A stretch of DNA of 64,000 nt from Sphingomonas sp. SORGH_AS_0950 (GTDB lineage Bacteria > Pseudomonadota > Alphaproteobacteria > Sphingomonadales > Sphingomonadaceae): NCBI RefSeq assembly GCF_030818415.1, contig NZ_JAUTAE010000001.1, positions 126,501 to 190,500 on the forward strand, given 5' to 3'. Every line of letters begins with the position of its first letter. Position 1 is the stretch's first letter. Made by a program: the position numbers and the translations under genes. The notes under the pieces are model-generated. The model saw only the letters and a list, made by a program, of their open reading frames with translations, did no database searches and was not told the DNA's origin. This document shows, in pieces, positions 45,769-54,645 of the stretch.

Positions 45769-46779
45769 TCAAGAGCCGCAGGAACTGGCCCTGACGATCA
45801 GCTCATAGGGAAGCTCGATCGAGGATCGGGCGCTCTCCGGACCATCGCTGCGGTCTGCCAGCAGGCTCACGGCGGCCGCCGCCATGTCGCAATTGGGTTG
45901 TCGGATCGTTGTCAGCTGTGGCCAGGCCATGCGGGCCAGCTGGGCGTCATCGAACCCGACGATGGACAATTTCTGCGGGACGGCGATCTGCGCCCGCATC
46001 GCGGCCACCAGCACGCCCAGCGCCATCTCGTCGTTGCTCGCGAAGATCGCGTCGGGTGCGCGGGGGCCATGGAGCAGGGCCTCCGCCGCGACGATGCCGG
46101 ACCGGAAGGTGAAGTCGCCTTGGACCACCAGCCGGTCGTCGGGCGGCATCCCCGCGGCGTTCATGGCATCGCGAAACCCAAGCCAGCGGCGATGGGTCGC
46201 GCTATGGGTCGGGTTGCCCTTGATGAAAGCGATGTCGCGGTGGCCCAGCGCGATCAGATGCTCCGCCATGGTGCGGGCCGCCGCGCGGTCGTCGATGCTG
46301 ACATAGGGTGTCCGGTCGACATCATTGCCCGGCGCGATGCGGACCACGGGCACCGCATGCCGCTCGAAGATCGCGATCAGGTCGGCGCAGTCGCAAATGG
46401 GCGGGGTCAGGATCGCACCCCCCAGTTTCAGCCCGACCAGGCTGTCCTCCAGCCTCGCCTGCCAGTCGGAACGGTCGAGCGAGACGGTCTCGATGACCAC
46501 ATGGCGGCCGAGCGATCGCGCGCGTTCGAGCGCGCCGAGCAGGACGTCATTGGCATAGCTGCACGCCGGGTCGTCGAAGAACAGCCCGATGAGGAAGGAG
46601 CGGGTGCTCGACAGGCTGCGGGCGAATGTGTTGGGCCGGTAGTTCAATTCCGCCACGACGCGCGCGACGGCCTCGCGCACCGCCGGGCGGACATGCGCTT
46701 CGCCGTTGATGACGCGCGAGACGGTCTTGGGGGAAACGCCGGCCTGCCGGGCCACGTCCTTGATGGTAAGCGCCTTCAT
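45769..46779 (-). CDS. LacI-family transcriptional regulator
   Basis: 336 residues. The helix-turn-helix and hinge occupy 1-60 (LTIKDVARQAGVSPKTVSRV, VREAVARVVAELNYRPNTFA). The periplasmic-binding-protein-like effector domain follows (FLIGLFFDDPACSYANDVLL, PYVSIDDRAAARTMAEHLIA, PDAIFASNDEMALGVLVAAM, SIVGFDD). The inducer is probably a sugar, as in most of the family. The ATG at 46779 is the only start that gives an intact HTH. It diverges from the TonB receptor gene, whose promoter carries a LacI-type palindrome, so it very likely represses the downstream operon. Confidence 0.92.
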   Translation of the reverse strand: MKALTIKDVARQAGVSPKTVSRVINGEAHVRPAVREAVARVVAELNYRPNTFARSLSSTRSFLIGLFFDDPACSYANDVLLGALERARSLGRHVVIETVSLDRSDWQARLEDSLVGLKLGGAILTPPICDCADLIAIFERHAVPVVRIAPGNDVDRTPYVSIDDRAAARTMAEHLIALGHRDIAFIKGNPTHSATHRRWLGFRDAMNAAGMPPDDRLVVQGDFTFRSGIVAAEALLHGPRAPDAIFASNDEMALGVLVAAMRAQIAVPQKLSIVGFDDAQLARMAWPQLTTIRQPNCDMAAAAVSLLADRSDGPESARSSIELPYELIVRASSCGS

Positions 46780-47067
46780 CGAAACATCCGGCCGGAAGAC
46801 AAGGAGCGGCACGCCGGGGGCAAGCGTCCCATATGGCGTCATCTTATGCAATCGGATGCGGCCCGCAATCATGCCGTGCCCCAGGGGCAGTCTCGATAGG
46901 AGACGGGCGATCGATATCGTCGTCGCGAAAGCCGGAAAGCATCGGGACGCCGACGGCACGCCCCGCGAAACGCGCTGCTCCCGTCGCGAAGGGCAAGGGG
47001 GGTGTGGCGGCGGAACCACAGTCATCCGGTTGATTCACCGGGCGATCCCGGCGCCGGTCAATTTTGT

Positions 47068-47081
47068 TGACACCGATGTCA
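47068..47081 (+). promoter_or_regulatory. LacI-type operator in the TonB-receptor promoter
   Basis: TGACACCGATGTCA has five-base perfect arms and a central CG, the shape recognised by LacI-family repressors. TTGTTG (47064-47069) and TATAGC (47087-47092) are spaced by 17 bases, so the operator lies between candidate -35 and -10 boxes. It is 85 bases upstream of the receptor ATG. The rest of the 386-base divergent region holds no gene. Confidence 0.65.
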
Positions 47082-47165
47082 TGCCGTATAGCGTGATATG
47101 GCAAAATAATACGCCGACGCGATCGGTGAAACGCGGTCCGTGAAGGTCGCAAAGGGAGAGGTGAC

Positions 47166-50100
47166 ATGAAGGGGAAGACGCTTGCGCGCATGCTCGTGCG
47201 CTCGACATCGGTTCTGGGGCTGACGGCGGGATTGCTGCTGGCCTCCCAGGGCCAGGCGCAGACGGCACCGGCCGATCCGCAACAAGGCACGCCCCAGGCC
47301 GATACCGGCAGCCAGACGCCTCCGCCGGGCGAGGCGAGCCCGACCAATCCCCAGCCCGAAACCAATTCGAGCGACATCGTCGTCACCGGCGTCCGCGCTT
47401 CGCTGGAGCGGTCGATCGCGATCAAGCGCGACTCCAACGGCGTCGTCGATGCGATCAGCGCGGAGGATATCGGCAAGTTCGCCAATACCAATCTGGCGGA
47501 ATCGTTGCAGCGTATCACCGGCGTGTCGATCGATCGGCGCAACGGCGAAGGCTCGACCGTCACGGTGCGTGGTTTCGGCGCGCAATATAATCTCGTCACG
47601 CTCAACGGCCGCCAGCTGGCGACGTCCAATATCGTCGCGGTCGGCGGCGACCAGGGCGGCGACGGTGCGGGCGGCTTCGGGCGCTCGTTCGACTTCTCGA
47701 ACCTCGCCTCGGAAGGGGTGAAGACGCTGGAGGTCTACAAGACGGGCCGCGCCGCGATCCCGTCGGGCGGCATCGGCGCAACGGTCAACGTGGTCAGCCG
47801 CCGTCCGCTCGACAATGCCGATACCGGGCTGGTCGGGTCGCTGGGCGTCAAGGGCAGCTATGACAACAGCTCGGCCGACTGCATCGACTGCGGCGCGCGC
47901 GTCACGCCCGAGGCGTCGGGCACGGTCAGCTGGTCCGACAGCGAGAAGCGCGTCGGCGTGTCGCTGTTCGGCAGCTACCAGAAGCGCAATTTCAGCTTTG
48001 CGAGCGTCGCGCCGGATAATTGGAATATCCGCTCGCTCAACGACTTCCTCAACCCGGCCAACGGCTTCGTCAACGGCGCGACCAAGATCAACAACCGCCC
48101 GACGGGCAATCCGCTGGTATCGGTGCCTAACGACTTCCGTTATCACTTCTCGGAGGCCAGCCGCGAGCGGATCAACGGCCAGGCGATCCTGCAATTCCGC
48201 CCGACCGATACGCTGACCTTCACCGCCGATGGTCTCTATGCCCAGCTGCGCCAGTCGGAACGCCGCTCGAGCCAGTCCAACTGGTTCAACCGGCCGTTCA
48301 GCGAAGTGACGTTCGATGACGCCAGCAACGGCGTCGCCACCACCCAGTTCCTGGCCGAGACGATCAACGGCGTGAAGGACGCGGCCTTCGAACAGGCATA
48401 TCGCGCGCAGAAGAACCGGCTGTACGATGTCGGCGGCAACATCGAATGGAAGCCGAGCGATCGGTTCACCCTGTCGGTCGACGGCCATATCGGCGAGGCG
48501 CAGAGCCTGCCCGACAATCCCAACGGCCAGACCTCGACCACCGTCGCGATCAACGCGCCGGTCGTGACCGGCCACACGCTGCGCTGGACCGAGAACGGCT
48601 TCCCACAGCAGACGCTGGCGATCAACGACGGCACCCAGAGCACGACCCCGACCGGCCAGCCCTTCATCAAGGGCAATAACAACGGCGTGCTGGACGTCGG
48701 CGATCTGGCGAGCGCGGTGCAGCGCCAATTCGCCTCGAACCAGACGCAGCGGATTCGCGAGCTGCGTGCCGATGCCGCCTGGGACTTCACCGATCAGATC
48801 CGGCTCGACGCAGGTGTCGATTACCGCACCACGACGACCCGCCAGACCCAGTTCAACACGCGCCAGGTGCTGGGCGACTGGGGGAACTCGCTGCCGCCCG
48901 ACATTGCGCGACTGGCACCGGGGCAGGTTTTCCAGTTCTGCAATACCTGCAAGTTCGAGCATAACAACCCGAACGCCGACCCGAACACCCAGATCGCCTT
49001 CCGCACCCAGGATGCGACCAAGCTCTACAACACGCTGTTCAACTATTATTCCGGCGTGACGAACGACGGCGTCGACCATCGCAACAATATCGATGCGAAC
49101 AGCGACAATTCGGTGCGCGAGAATATCTGGTCGGGCTATCTCCAGGGGAGCTGGAACGGGCAGGTGTTCGGCCGCAACGCCCAGATCGTGGCCGGCCTGC
49201 GCTATGAGAATACCAAGGTGCACGCCGTGTCGTTGCAGCCGGTGCCGCTGGCGATCGTGTGGACCGCGGACAATGACTTCGTGCTCCAGAACAGCACCGA
49301 TCGCCAGGCGATCACGGCGCGGGGGTCGTACAACAACTGGCTGCCCGCCGTGGACGCCAAGATCGAGGTGATGGACAATCTGTTCGCGCGCGCGTCCTAC
49401 AGCAAGACGATCTCGCGGGCGCCCTACGGCAACCTCTTCGCCTCGACGGGCGTCGGCGCGCCGGGGCGGCCGACCGCGATCGGCGGCATTGCGACGGGTT
49501 CGGCCAACAATACCGGCCTGCTGCCGCTGTCGTCGGACAATATCGACGTGTCGGTCGAATGGTATCCGCGCAAGGACGTCTTCCTGTCGGCGGGCTTCTT
49601 CGACAAGCGGGTGCATAATTTCATCGGCAACACGGTGGTGAACCGCAACCTGTTCGGGCTGCGCGACGCGACCTCGGGGCAAGCGGGCACGCGCTCGGGC
49701 ACGGCGCGCGAGCAGCTGACCAACACGTTCGGCGCCGACATCACCGACGTCAACCTGTTCACCTATACCGCCCTGCTGCAACAGAATGCGGGCAATGTGG
49801 CGGCGGCGAACGCGCAGTTCGCGGCCAATTACAACACGCAGAGCCGCGCGCTGAACCAGGGCTTCGTCGATTCGATCCTGAGCCAGGTCGACATCAGCCC
49901 CAATGCCAGCGACCCGTTGTTCAATTTCGCGGTCAACACGCCGATCAACAATCGCGACGCGCATATCTATGGCGTCGAGCTGGCGGGTCAGTATTTCCTG
50001 GGTGAGACCGGCTTCGGCATCGCGGCCAGCTATACGCTCGTCCGGGGCAATATCGGCATCGATATCGCGGCGGACCCCAGCGTGAACACCTTCGCGCTGG

Positions 50101-50417
50101 TCGGCCTGTCGGATACCGCCAATGCCACGCTGATCTACGACAAGAACGGCATATCGATGCGCCTGTCGTACAATTGGCGCGACAAGTTCCTGAGCGACAT
50201 CAACCGTGGCGGCGACCGCAACCCGGTCTTCACCGCGCCCTATGGCCAGCTCGACCTGTCGATGAGCTTCGACCTGACGCCGCGCTTCGCGCTCGGCTTC
50301 GAGGCGATCAACCTGACCGAGGAAGGCGTGCAGACCTATGGTCGCGACCGCATGAACACCTGGTATCTGGCCGAAGGTTCGGCACGCTATCTGGTCGGCG
50401 CGCGGTATCGCTTCTGA
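47166..50417 (+). CDS. TonB-dependent outer-membrane receptor
   Basis: 1083 residues. A signal peptide (~1-35, ending SQGQAQT) and a Pro/Gln-rich spacer lead to the TonB-box region SSDIVVTGVRASLERSI. A plug domain follows (DAISAEDIGKFANTNLAESL, QRITGVSIDRRNGEGSTVTV RG-type), then a long 22-strand barrel ending in the aromatic YLVGARYRF. It belongs to the large Xanthomonas/Caulobacter-type receptors often used for plant-derived oligosaccharides rather than siderophores. AGGGAGAGG precedes the ATG. It heads an operon with sapC, cupin and halogenase genes. The ligand is unknown. Confidence 0.93.
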   Translation: MKGKTLARMLVRSTSVLGLTAGLLLASQGQAQTAPADPQQGTPQADTGSQTPPPGEASPTNPQPETNSSDIVVTGVRASLERSIAIKRDSNGVVDAISAEDIGKFANTNLAESLQRITGVSIDRRNGEGSTVTVRGFGAQYNLVTLNGRQLATSNIVAVGGDQGGDGAGGFGRSFDFSNLASEGVKTLEVYKTGRAAIPSGGIGATVNVVSRRPLDNADTGLVGSLGVKGSYDNSSADCIDCGARVTPEASGTVSWSDSEKRVGVSLFGSYQKRNFSFASVAPDNWNIRSLNDFLNPANGFVNGATKINNRPTGNPLVSVPNDFRYHFSEASRERINGQAILQFRPTDTLTFTADGLYAQLRQSERRSSQSNWFNRPFSEVTFDDASNGVATTQFLAETINGVKDAAFEQAYRAQKNRLYDVGGNIEWKPSDRFTLSVDGHIGEAQSLPDNPNGQTSTTVAINAPVVTGHTLRWTENGFPQQTLAINDGTQSTTPTGQPFIKGNNNGVLDVGDLASAVQRQFASNQTQRIRELRADAAWDFTDQIRLDAGVDYRTTTTRQTQFNTRQVLGDWGNSLPPDIARLAPGQVFQFCNTCKFEHNNPNADPNTQIAFRTQDATKLYNTLFNYYSGVTNDGVDHRNNIDANSDNSVRENIWSGYLQGSWNGQVFGRNAQIVAGLRYENTKVHAVSLQPVPLAIVWTADNDFVLQNSTDRQAITARGSYNNWLPAVDAKIEVMDNLFARASYSKTISRAPYGNLFASTGVGAPGRPTAIGGIATGSANNTGLLPLSSDNIDVSVEWYPRKDVFLSAGFFDKRVHNFIGNTVVNRNLFGLRDATSGQAGTRSGTAREQLTNTFGADITDVNLFTYTALLQQNAGNVAAANAQFAANYNTQSRALNQGFVDSILSQVDISPNASDPLFNFAVNTPINNRDAHIYGVELAGQYFLGETGFGIAASYTLVRGNIGIDIAADPSVNTFALVGLSDTANATLIYDKNGISMRLSYNWRDKFLSDINRGGDRNPVFTAPYGQLDLSMSFDLTPRFALGFEAINLTEEGVQTYGRDRMNTWYLAEGSARYLVGARYRF

Positions 50418-50425
50418 TTTTGGAA

Positions 50426-50463
50426 ACCCGGAAGGCCGCTGTCCCCTCCGCGGTCTTCCGGGT
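50426..50463 (+). promoter_or_regulatory. Intercistronic hairpin between receptor and sapC-like gene
   Basis: ACCCGGAAGGCCGC (50426-50439) and GCGGTCTTCCGGGT (50450-50463) form a 14-base stem with one G-U and a 10-base loop, right after the receptor stop and 14 bases before the next ATG. No T-run follows, so it may attenuate or protect the mRNA and lower downstream expression relative to the receptor. Confidence 0.6.
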
Positions 50464-50476
50464 ACATGGGGCGATC

Positions 50477-51181
50477 ATGGCCGCACCTGTCCTGCTCAAC
50501 AATATCGACCATCGCGACCTTCGCGTCGCGATGGGGCATCATGCGCGCTTCGGCGACGCCATCAACCAGACCCGCGTCTTCCCTGCCGAGTTCGAGGAGC
50601 TTCAGCGCGAATACGCCATTTTGCTGCGCCGGGACGAGGCGGGTGCGCTATATGCGACTATCCTTTTGGGCCTGGACCCGGACGAGAACCTGTTCCTGAA
50701 GGGCGATCGCTGGGACGCCCGCTACATCCCCGCGACCCGTGCGCGCGGGCCCTTTTCGATCGGTCACGACCCCGCCGGTGAACCGATGATCTTCATCGAT
50801 CCCGAGCATCCCCGACTGACCACGGACGGCATGCCCGTCTTTCGCGAACATGGCGGCAACGCGCCGCTGCTCGACCATGTCTCGGTCATGCTCCAACGCA
50901 TTTACGAGGGCGTGCAGACCGAGCAGGCCATGTACGAGGCCTGGGCGGCGCTCGACCTGCTGACGCCCGCCGTGCTGCAACTCGATCTGGACGAGGGGCG
51001 GCGATACAAGGTCCCGGACTGTCTGACGATCGATAGCGCGCGGCTGGCGGCGCTGGAGGGCGGGGCGCTTGGCGAGCTTCATGCACAGGATTATCTGCGC
51101 CCGGCATTCTGGATCGTGTCCTCGCTGGGCAATCTGCGCCATCTGATCGATCGCAAGCTGGTCGGCGATGCGCATGGCTGA
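50477..51181 (+). CDS. SapC-family protein
   Basis: 234 residues, soluble with no signal peptide. It matches the SapC family along its length: LNNIDHRDLRVAMGHHARFG, INQTRVFPAEFEELQREYAI, LLGLDPDENLFLKGDRWDAR, YIPATRARGPFSIG, GMPVFREHGGNAPLLDHVSV. SapC was named from a Campylobacter S-layer secretion locus, but in sphingomonads and xanthomonads it recurs beside TonB receptors and its biochemical role is unknown. The ATG at 50477 gives the family start. Its 3-prime end overlaps the cupin gene by 14 bases. Confidence 0.85.
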   Translation: MAAPVLLNNIDHRDLRVAMGHHARFGDAINQTRVFPAEFEELQREYAILLRRDEAGALYATILLGLDPDENLFLKGDRWDARYIPATRARGPFSIGHDPAGEPMIFIDPEHPRLTTDGMPVFREHGGNAPLLDHVSVMLQRIYEGVQTEQAMYEAWAALDLLTPAVLQLDLDEGRRYKVPDCLTIDSARLAALEGGALGELHAQDYLRPAFWIVSSLGNLRHLIDRKLVGDAHG

Positions 51182-52211
51182 TCGCCTGCCCGCCGCGCGT
51201 CACGCCCGCGAGATGACCGGCATGCGGCCCCCCGATCTCGCCGCGCTGGTTCAGCGGGACGAGCCGGTCATCCTGCGGGGCTATGCCGCCGACTGGCCGC
51301 TGGTCCGTGCGGGGCGGATTTCCGAGAGTGCGGCCGCCGACTATCTCCTTCGCTTCGATCGCGGACGGCCGGTGACGGGCTATGTTGGCGACGCGGCGAT
51401 CCGGGGGCGTTTTCATTATGACGAGACGGCCACCGCACTGAACTTCAAGAGCCAGACGCTGCCGCTGCGCGATCTGCTGGCACGGTTGCTCGACGGGGCG
51501 GACGGGGAAGGGGATGCGCCCGCGCTCTATATGGGATCGACCGATCTCGACGCCTATCTGCCCGGCTTTCGCGACGAGAACGACCTCGTGCCGTCGGATG
51601 GCCTGTTCGCCCGCCATCCGCCGCTGGCCAGTATATGGATCGGCAATCGCACCATCGCCTCGGCGCATTACGACATGGCGAACAATGCGGCGATCTGCGC
51701 GGTCGGTCGGCGTCGCTTCACCCTGTTCCCGCCCGACCAGATCGCCAACCTCTATCCCGGGCCGCTGGCCCCGACGCCGGGGGGGCAGGTCGTCAGCATG
51801 GTCGACTTCGCCCGGCCCGACCTCGATCGCTATCCCCGCTTCGCCTCCGCTATGGCCGAGGCCGTGGTGGCGGAACTCGAACCCGGCGACCTGCTGGTCT
51901 ATCCGGCGCTGTGGTGGCATCATGTCGAGGCGCTGGAGGCGTTCAACATCCTCGTCAATTACTGGTGGAACACCGCCCCCGCTTATCTGGACACGCCGAT
52001 GGATACGGTGATGCACGCCATGCTGTCGCTGCGCGATCGGCCGGCGGCGGAAAAGCGGGCCTGGCGCGCGATCTTCGACCATTATGTCTTTGGCGATCCC
52101 GAAGCGGTCGTCGCGCATCTGCCCCCGGCGTCGCACGGTCCGCTCGCGCGGCTCGACGAGGCGATGGCGCGGCGGCTTCGCGCCTATCTTCTGCAAAGGT
52201 TGAACCGATGA
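51168..52211 (+). CDS. JmjC/cupin_8-like Fe(II)/2-oxoglutarate-type protein
   Basis: 347 residues. A jelly-roll core spans about 130-270. The iron-binding facial triad is visible as HxD in IASAHYDMANN (His167, Asp169) and a distal His in LWWHHVEALE (251/252). VGRRRFTLFPPDQIANLYPG and LEPGDLLVYPALWW match the cupin_8 hydroxylase family. Related enzymes hydroxylate proteins or small molecules using O2 and 2-oxoglutarate. The substrate is unknown. The gene overlaps sapC upstream and the halogenase start (ATGA) downstream. Confidence 0.85.
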   Translation: MRMADRLPAARHAREMTGMRPPDLAALVQRDEPVILRGYAADWPLVRAGRISESAAADYLLRFDRGRPVTGYVGDAAIRGRFHYDETATALNFKSQTLPLRDLLARLLDGADGEGDAPALYMGSTDLDAYLPGFRDENDLVPSDGLFARHPPLASIWIGNRTIASAHYDMANNAAICAVGRRRFTLFPPDQIANLYPGPLAPTPGGQVVSMVDFARPDLDRYPRFASAMAEAVVAELEPGDLLVYPALWWHHVEALEAFNILVNYWWNTAPAYLDTPMDTVMHAMLSLRDRPAAEKRAWRAIFDHYVFGDPEAVVAHLPPASHGPLARLDEAMARRLRAYLLQRLNR

Positions 52212-53701
52212 GTGATCCCTGTCCGCCGACGCGGGTCGTCATCGCGGGGGGCGGGACCGCCGGGTGGCTGGCCGCCACCGCGCTCGTGCGGCAATTGGGG
52301 CCGCTCGTCCAAGTCGTCCTGGTCGAATCCGACGAGATCGGCACCGTCGGAGTGGGCGAGTCCACCATTCCCACCGCGCGCAGCTTCCATGGCTTTCTCG
52401 GCATCGACGAGGCGGCGTTCATGCGCGCCACCCAGGCGACCTTCAAGCTGGGCATCGGGTTCGAGAATTGGGGCCGGGTCGGCGACCGCTATTTCCACCC
52501 GTTCGGAACCGTGGGGCGATCCGTGGCGATCGCCGACTTCCAGCATTTCTGGCTGGAGGCGCGGCGTCACGGGTTCGGCGGCGCCTATACCGACTATTCG
52601 CTCGAGGCGCGGGCGGCGGCGGCGGGCCGGTTCGGCCGGGACGAGGCCGGGACCCTGGCCTATGCCTATCATCTCGATGCCACCGCCTATGCCCGCTTCC
52701 TGCGCGGTATCGCCGAACCCGCCGGGGTACGCCGGGTCGAGGGCCGCATCGCCAGCATCGAGCGCCACGGCGAGGGCGGGGACATCGCCGCGCTGCATCT
52801 GGTGTCGGGCGACCGGATCGAGGGGGACCTGTTCCTCGACTGCACCGGCTTTCGCGCGCTGCTGATCGAGGGTGCGCTGGAGACGGGTTTCGAGGACTGG
52901 AGCGAATGGCTGGCCTGCGACCGGGCGATCGCGGTCCAGACCGAGGCCGTCGCGGCTCCGGTCCCCTATACCCGCGCGATCGCGCACCGGGCGGGCTGGC
53001 GCTGGCGCATCCCGCTCCAGACGCGGGTGGGCAATGGCCTGGTCTATGCCTCGGCCCATATGAGTGAGGACGAGGCGACCGCCACCCTGATGGCGGGGAT
53101 CGAGGGTATGCCGCTGTCCGAGCCGCGCGCCCTGCAATTCCGCGCCGGGATGCGTCGTCGGGCCTGGAGCCGCAACTGCGTGGCGCTGGGGCTTGCGGCG
53201 GGGTTCATCGAGCCGCTGGAGTCGACCAGCATCCATCTGGTCATGATCGCGGTCATGCGCCTGATCCAGGGTTTTCCCTTTCAGGGCCAGGACAGCGCGG
53301 CGCTGCGGACGCGGTTCAATGCCCAGTCGCGTCACGAATGGGAGCATATCCGCGACTTCATCATCCTGCATTATGCGCAGACAGAGCGGACGGACTCGCC
53401 ATTCTGGCAGCGCTGCTCGACGATGCGCGTCCCCGAGACCCTCGCGGAACGGATCGCATTGTTCGCCGAAAGCGCGGGGGCGTGGCAGGGGCAGGATGAT
53501 CTGTTCAGGATCGATTCCTGGGTTTCGGTGATGCTGGGGCAGGGGCTTGTCCCGAAAGCCCATCACCGCATTCCCGGAATGCTGAGCCGTCAGGCGCTGA
53601 AGGATTCGTTCGACGGACTGGACCAGCAGCTTTCACGGCAGTTGCAGTCGATCCCGGACCATCTTGCGTTTCTCAAGGGGTATTGCGAGGCGACGGCTTG
53701 A
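52208..53701 (+). CDS. Flavin-dependent halogenase (tryptophan-halogenase family)
   Basis: 497 residues. The FADH2 pocket is VIAGGGTAGWLAATAL (11-26). The catalytic Lys lies in ATFKLGIGFENWG (K80), the diagnostic WxWxIP is WRWRIP (264-269), and the conserved EPLEST is at 335-340. These are all residues needed to form and guide hypohalous acid. It also has GVGESTIP typical of the family. It would chlorinate or brominate an aromatic substrate and needs a flavin reductase, which is not nearby. Its context beside a TonB receptor matches the sphingomonad/xanthomonad branch (BrvH-like), whose natural substrates are unknown. Confidence 0.9.
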   Translation: MSDPCPPTRVVIAGGGTAGWLAATALVRQLGPLVQVVLVESDEIGTVGVGESTIPTARSFHGFLGIDEAAFMRATQATFKLGIGFENWGRVGDRYFHPFGTVGRSVAIADFQHFWLEARRHGFGGAYTDYSLEARAAAAGRFGRDEAGTLAYAYHLDATAYARFLRGIAEPAGVRRVEGRIASIERHGEGGDIAALHLVSGDRIEGDLFLDCTGFRALLIEGALETGFEDWSEWLACDRAIAVQTEAVAAPVPYTRAIAHRAGWRWRIPLQTRVGNGLVYASAHMSEDEATATLMAGIEGMPLSEPRALQFRAGMRRRAWSRNCVALGLAAGFIEPLESTSIHLVMIAVMRLIQGFPFQGQDSAALRTRFNAQSRHEWEHIRDFIILHYAQTERTDSPFWQRCSTMRVPETLAERIALFAESAGAWQGQDDLFRIDSWVSVMLGQGLVPKAHHRIPGMLSRQALKDSFDGLDQQLSRQLQSIPDHLAFLKGYCEATA

Positions 53702-54093
53702 TGGCATGTCGGGAATAAGGCGCGAGTTTCGCCCTGATCGTCCTCTGTCCGACCTGCCCTTTCCGAAGGGGGGCCTGTTGGAGGTCGCAGCCCCACCGAC
53801 GGGATCGGCGGCGGTGCCGTTGACCCGGAATTGATCGACAGAGCCGACACAATGCTGAGTTGCGCAACGCACGTGGTGGGGCTTGCGGCCATGATCTCGC
53901 GGCGGTCGATTGTGACTATCCCAGATGCACGCAGCTGGCCTATCGGGCGATCCCAATATGGTAACCCTTCGACTTCGGGCCGATCCGCGATGAGGAATGG
54001 CAAGGACGCTTCCGGCCCGCAGGCGTCGGAGAGCGCCGGTCTTCCTGGCGAGGGACATTCGCCGCTGACGATGGTCCGGCCTGTCCCGGTGCG
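53702..54093. other. 392-base gap upstream of pnuC, no gene recognised
   Basis: No coding sequence with a recognisable family or good start is seen on either strand, though frames stay open because of GC content. I looked for TPP, NAD and preQ1 riboswitch-like cores ahead of pnuC and did not recognise one. The halogenase terminator and the pnuC promoter must lie here, but none is clear by eye. Confidence 0.4.
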
Positions 54094-54645
54094 ATGACCT
54101 GGCTTGAGTCCATCGCCTTCGTCCTCGGGGTCGCGAACGTCACGCTCGTCGTGCGGCGCAGCCTGTGGAACTATCCCGTCGCGCTGGTGATGGTATCGCT
54201 CTATGCGCTGCTGTTCTGGCGGGAGCGGCTGTACAGCGACGCCGCGCTGCAACTCTTCTTCTTCGTGCTCAACCTCTATGGCTGGATCGTCTGGCGGCGC
54301 AGCGTCGCGCAGGCGGGCGAGGTGAGGGTGGACACGCTGCCCTTGCGCGCGCGTGGCCTGTGGCTGGCGGGGATCGCGATCGCCTCGCTCGGTTGGGGGG
54401 CCGCGATGGCGCACTGGACCGATGCGGCGATGCCCTTCTGGGATGCGTCCAATGCCGTTGCCAGCGTCGCGGCGCAGATATTGCTGGCGCGGCGGCGGCT
54501 GGAGAACTGGATCCTCTGGATCGTCGTCGATCTCTCCTCCATCGCGCTCTATGCGGTGAAGGGGCTGACGCTGACCGCCATCCTCTATGTCATCTTTCTG
54601 GGGCTGAGCCTGTGGGGCTATCGCGAATGGCGGGGGCGGGCGTGA
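54094..54645 (+). CDS. pnuC: Nicotinamide riboside transporter PnuC
   Basis: 183 residues with seven or so membrane helices. PnuC signatures are NYPVALVMVSLYALLFWRER, LYSDAALQLFFFVLNLYGW and NWILWIVVDLSSIALYAVKG, which include the Trp-rich substrate-channel residues. It imports nicotinamide riboside by facilitated diffusion, trapped by phosphorylation inside. Its stop is overlapped by the GTG start of a NadR-type kinase gene, which fits that trapping step. Confidence 0.92.
   Translation: MTWLESIAFVLGVANVTLVVRRSLWNYPVALVMVSLYALLFWRERLYSDAALQLFFFVLNLYGWIVWRRSVAQAGEVRVDTLPLRARGLWLAGIAIASLGWGAAMAHWTDAAMPFWDASNAVASVAAQILLARRRLENWILWIVVDLSSIALYAVKGLTLTAILYVIFLGLSLWGYREWRGRA

Noticed and set aside
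47079..49964. Minus-strand open frame of ~960 codons opposite the TonB receptor
   Set aside because: Composition is the mirror of the receptor coding strand and no family motif is present.
53702..54093. Thiamine or NAD riboswitch before pnuC
   Set aside because: No recognisable conserved core of these riboswitches was found by eye; only a covariance search could settle it.
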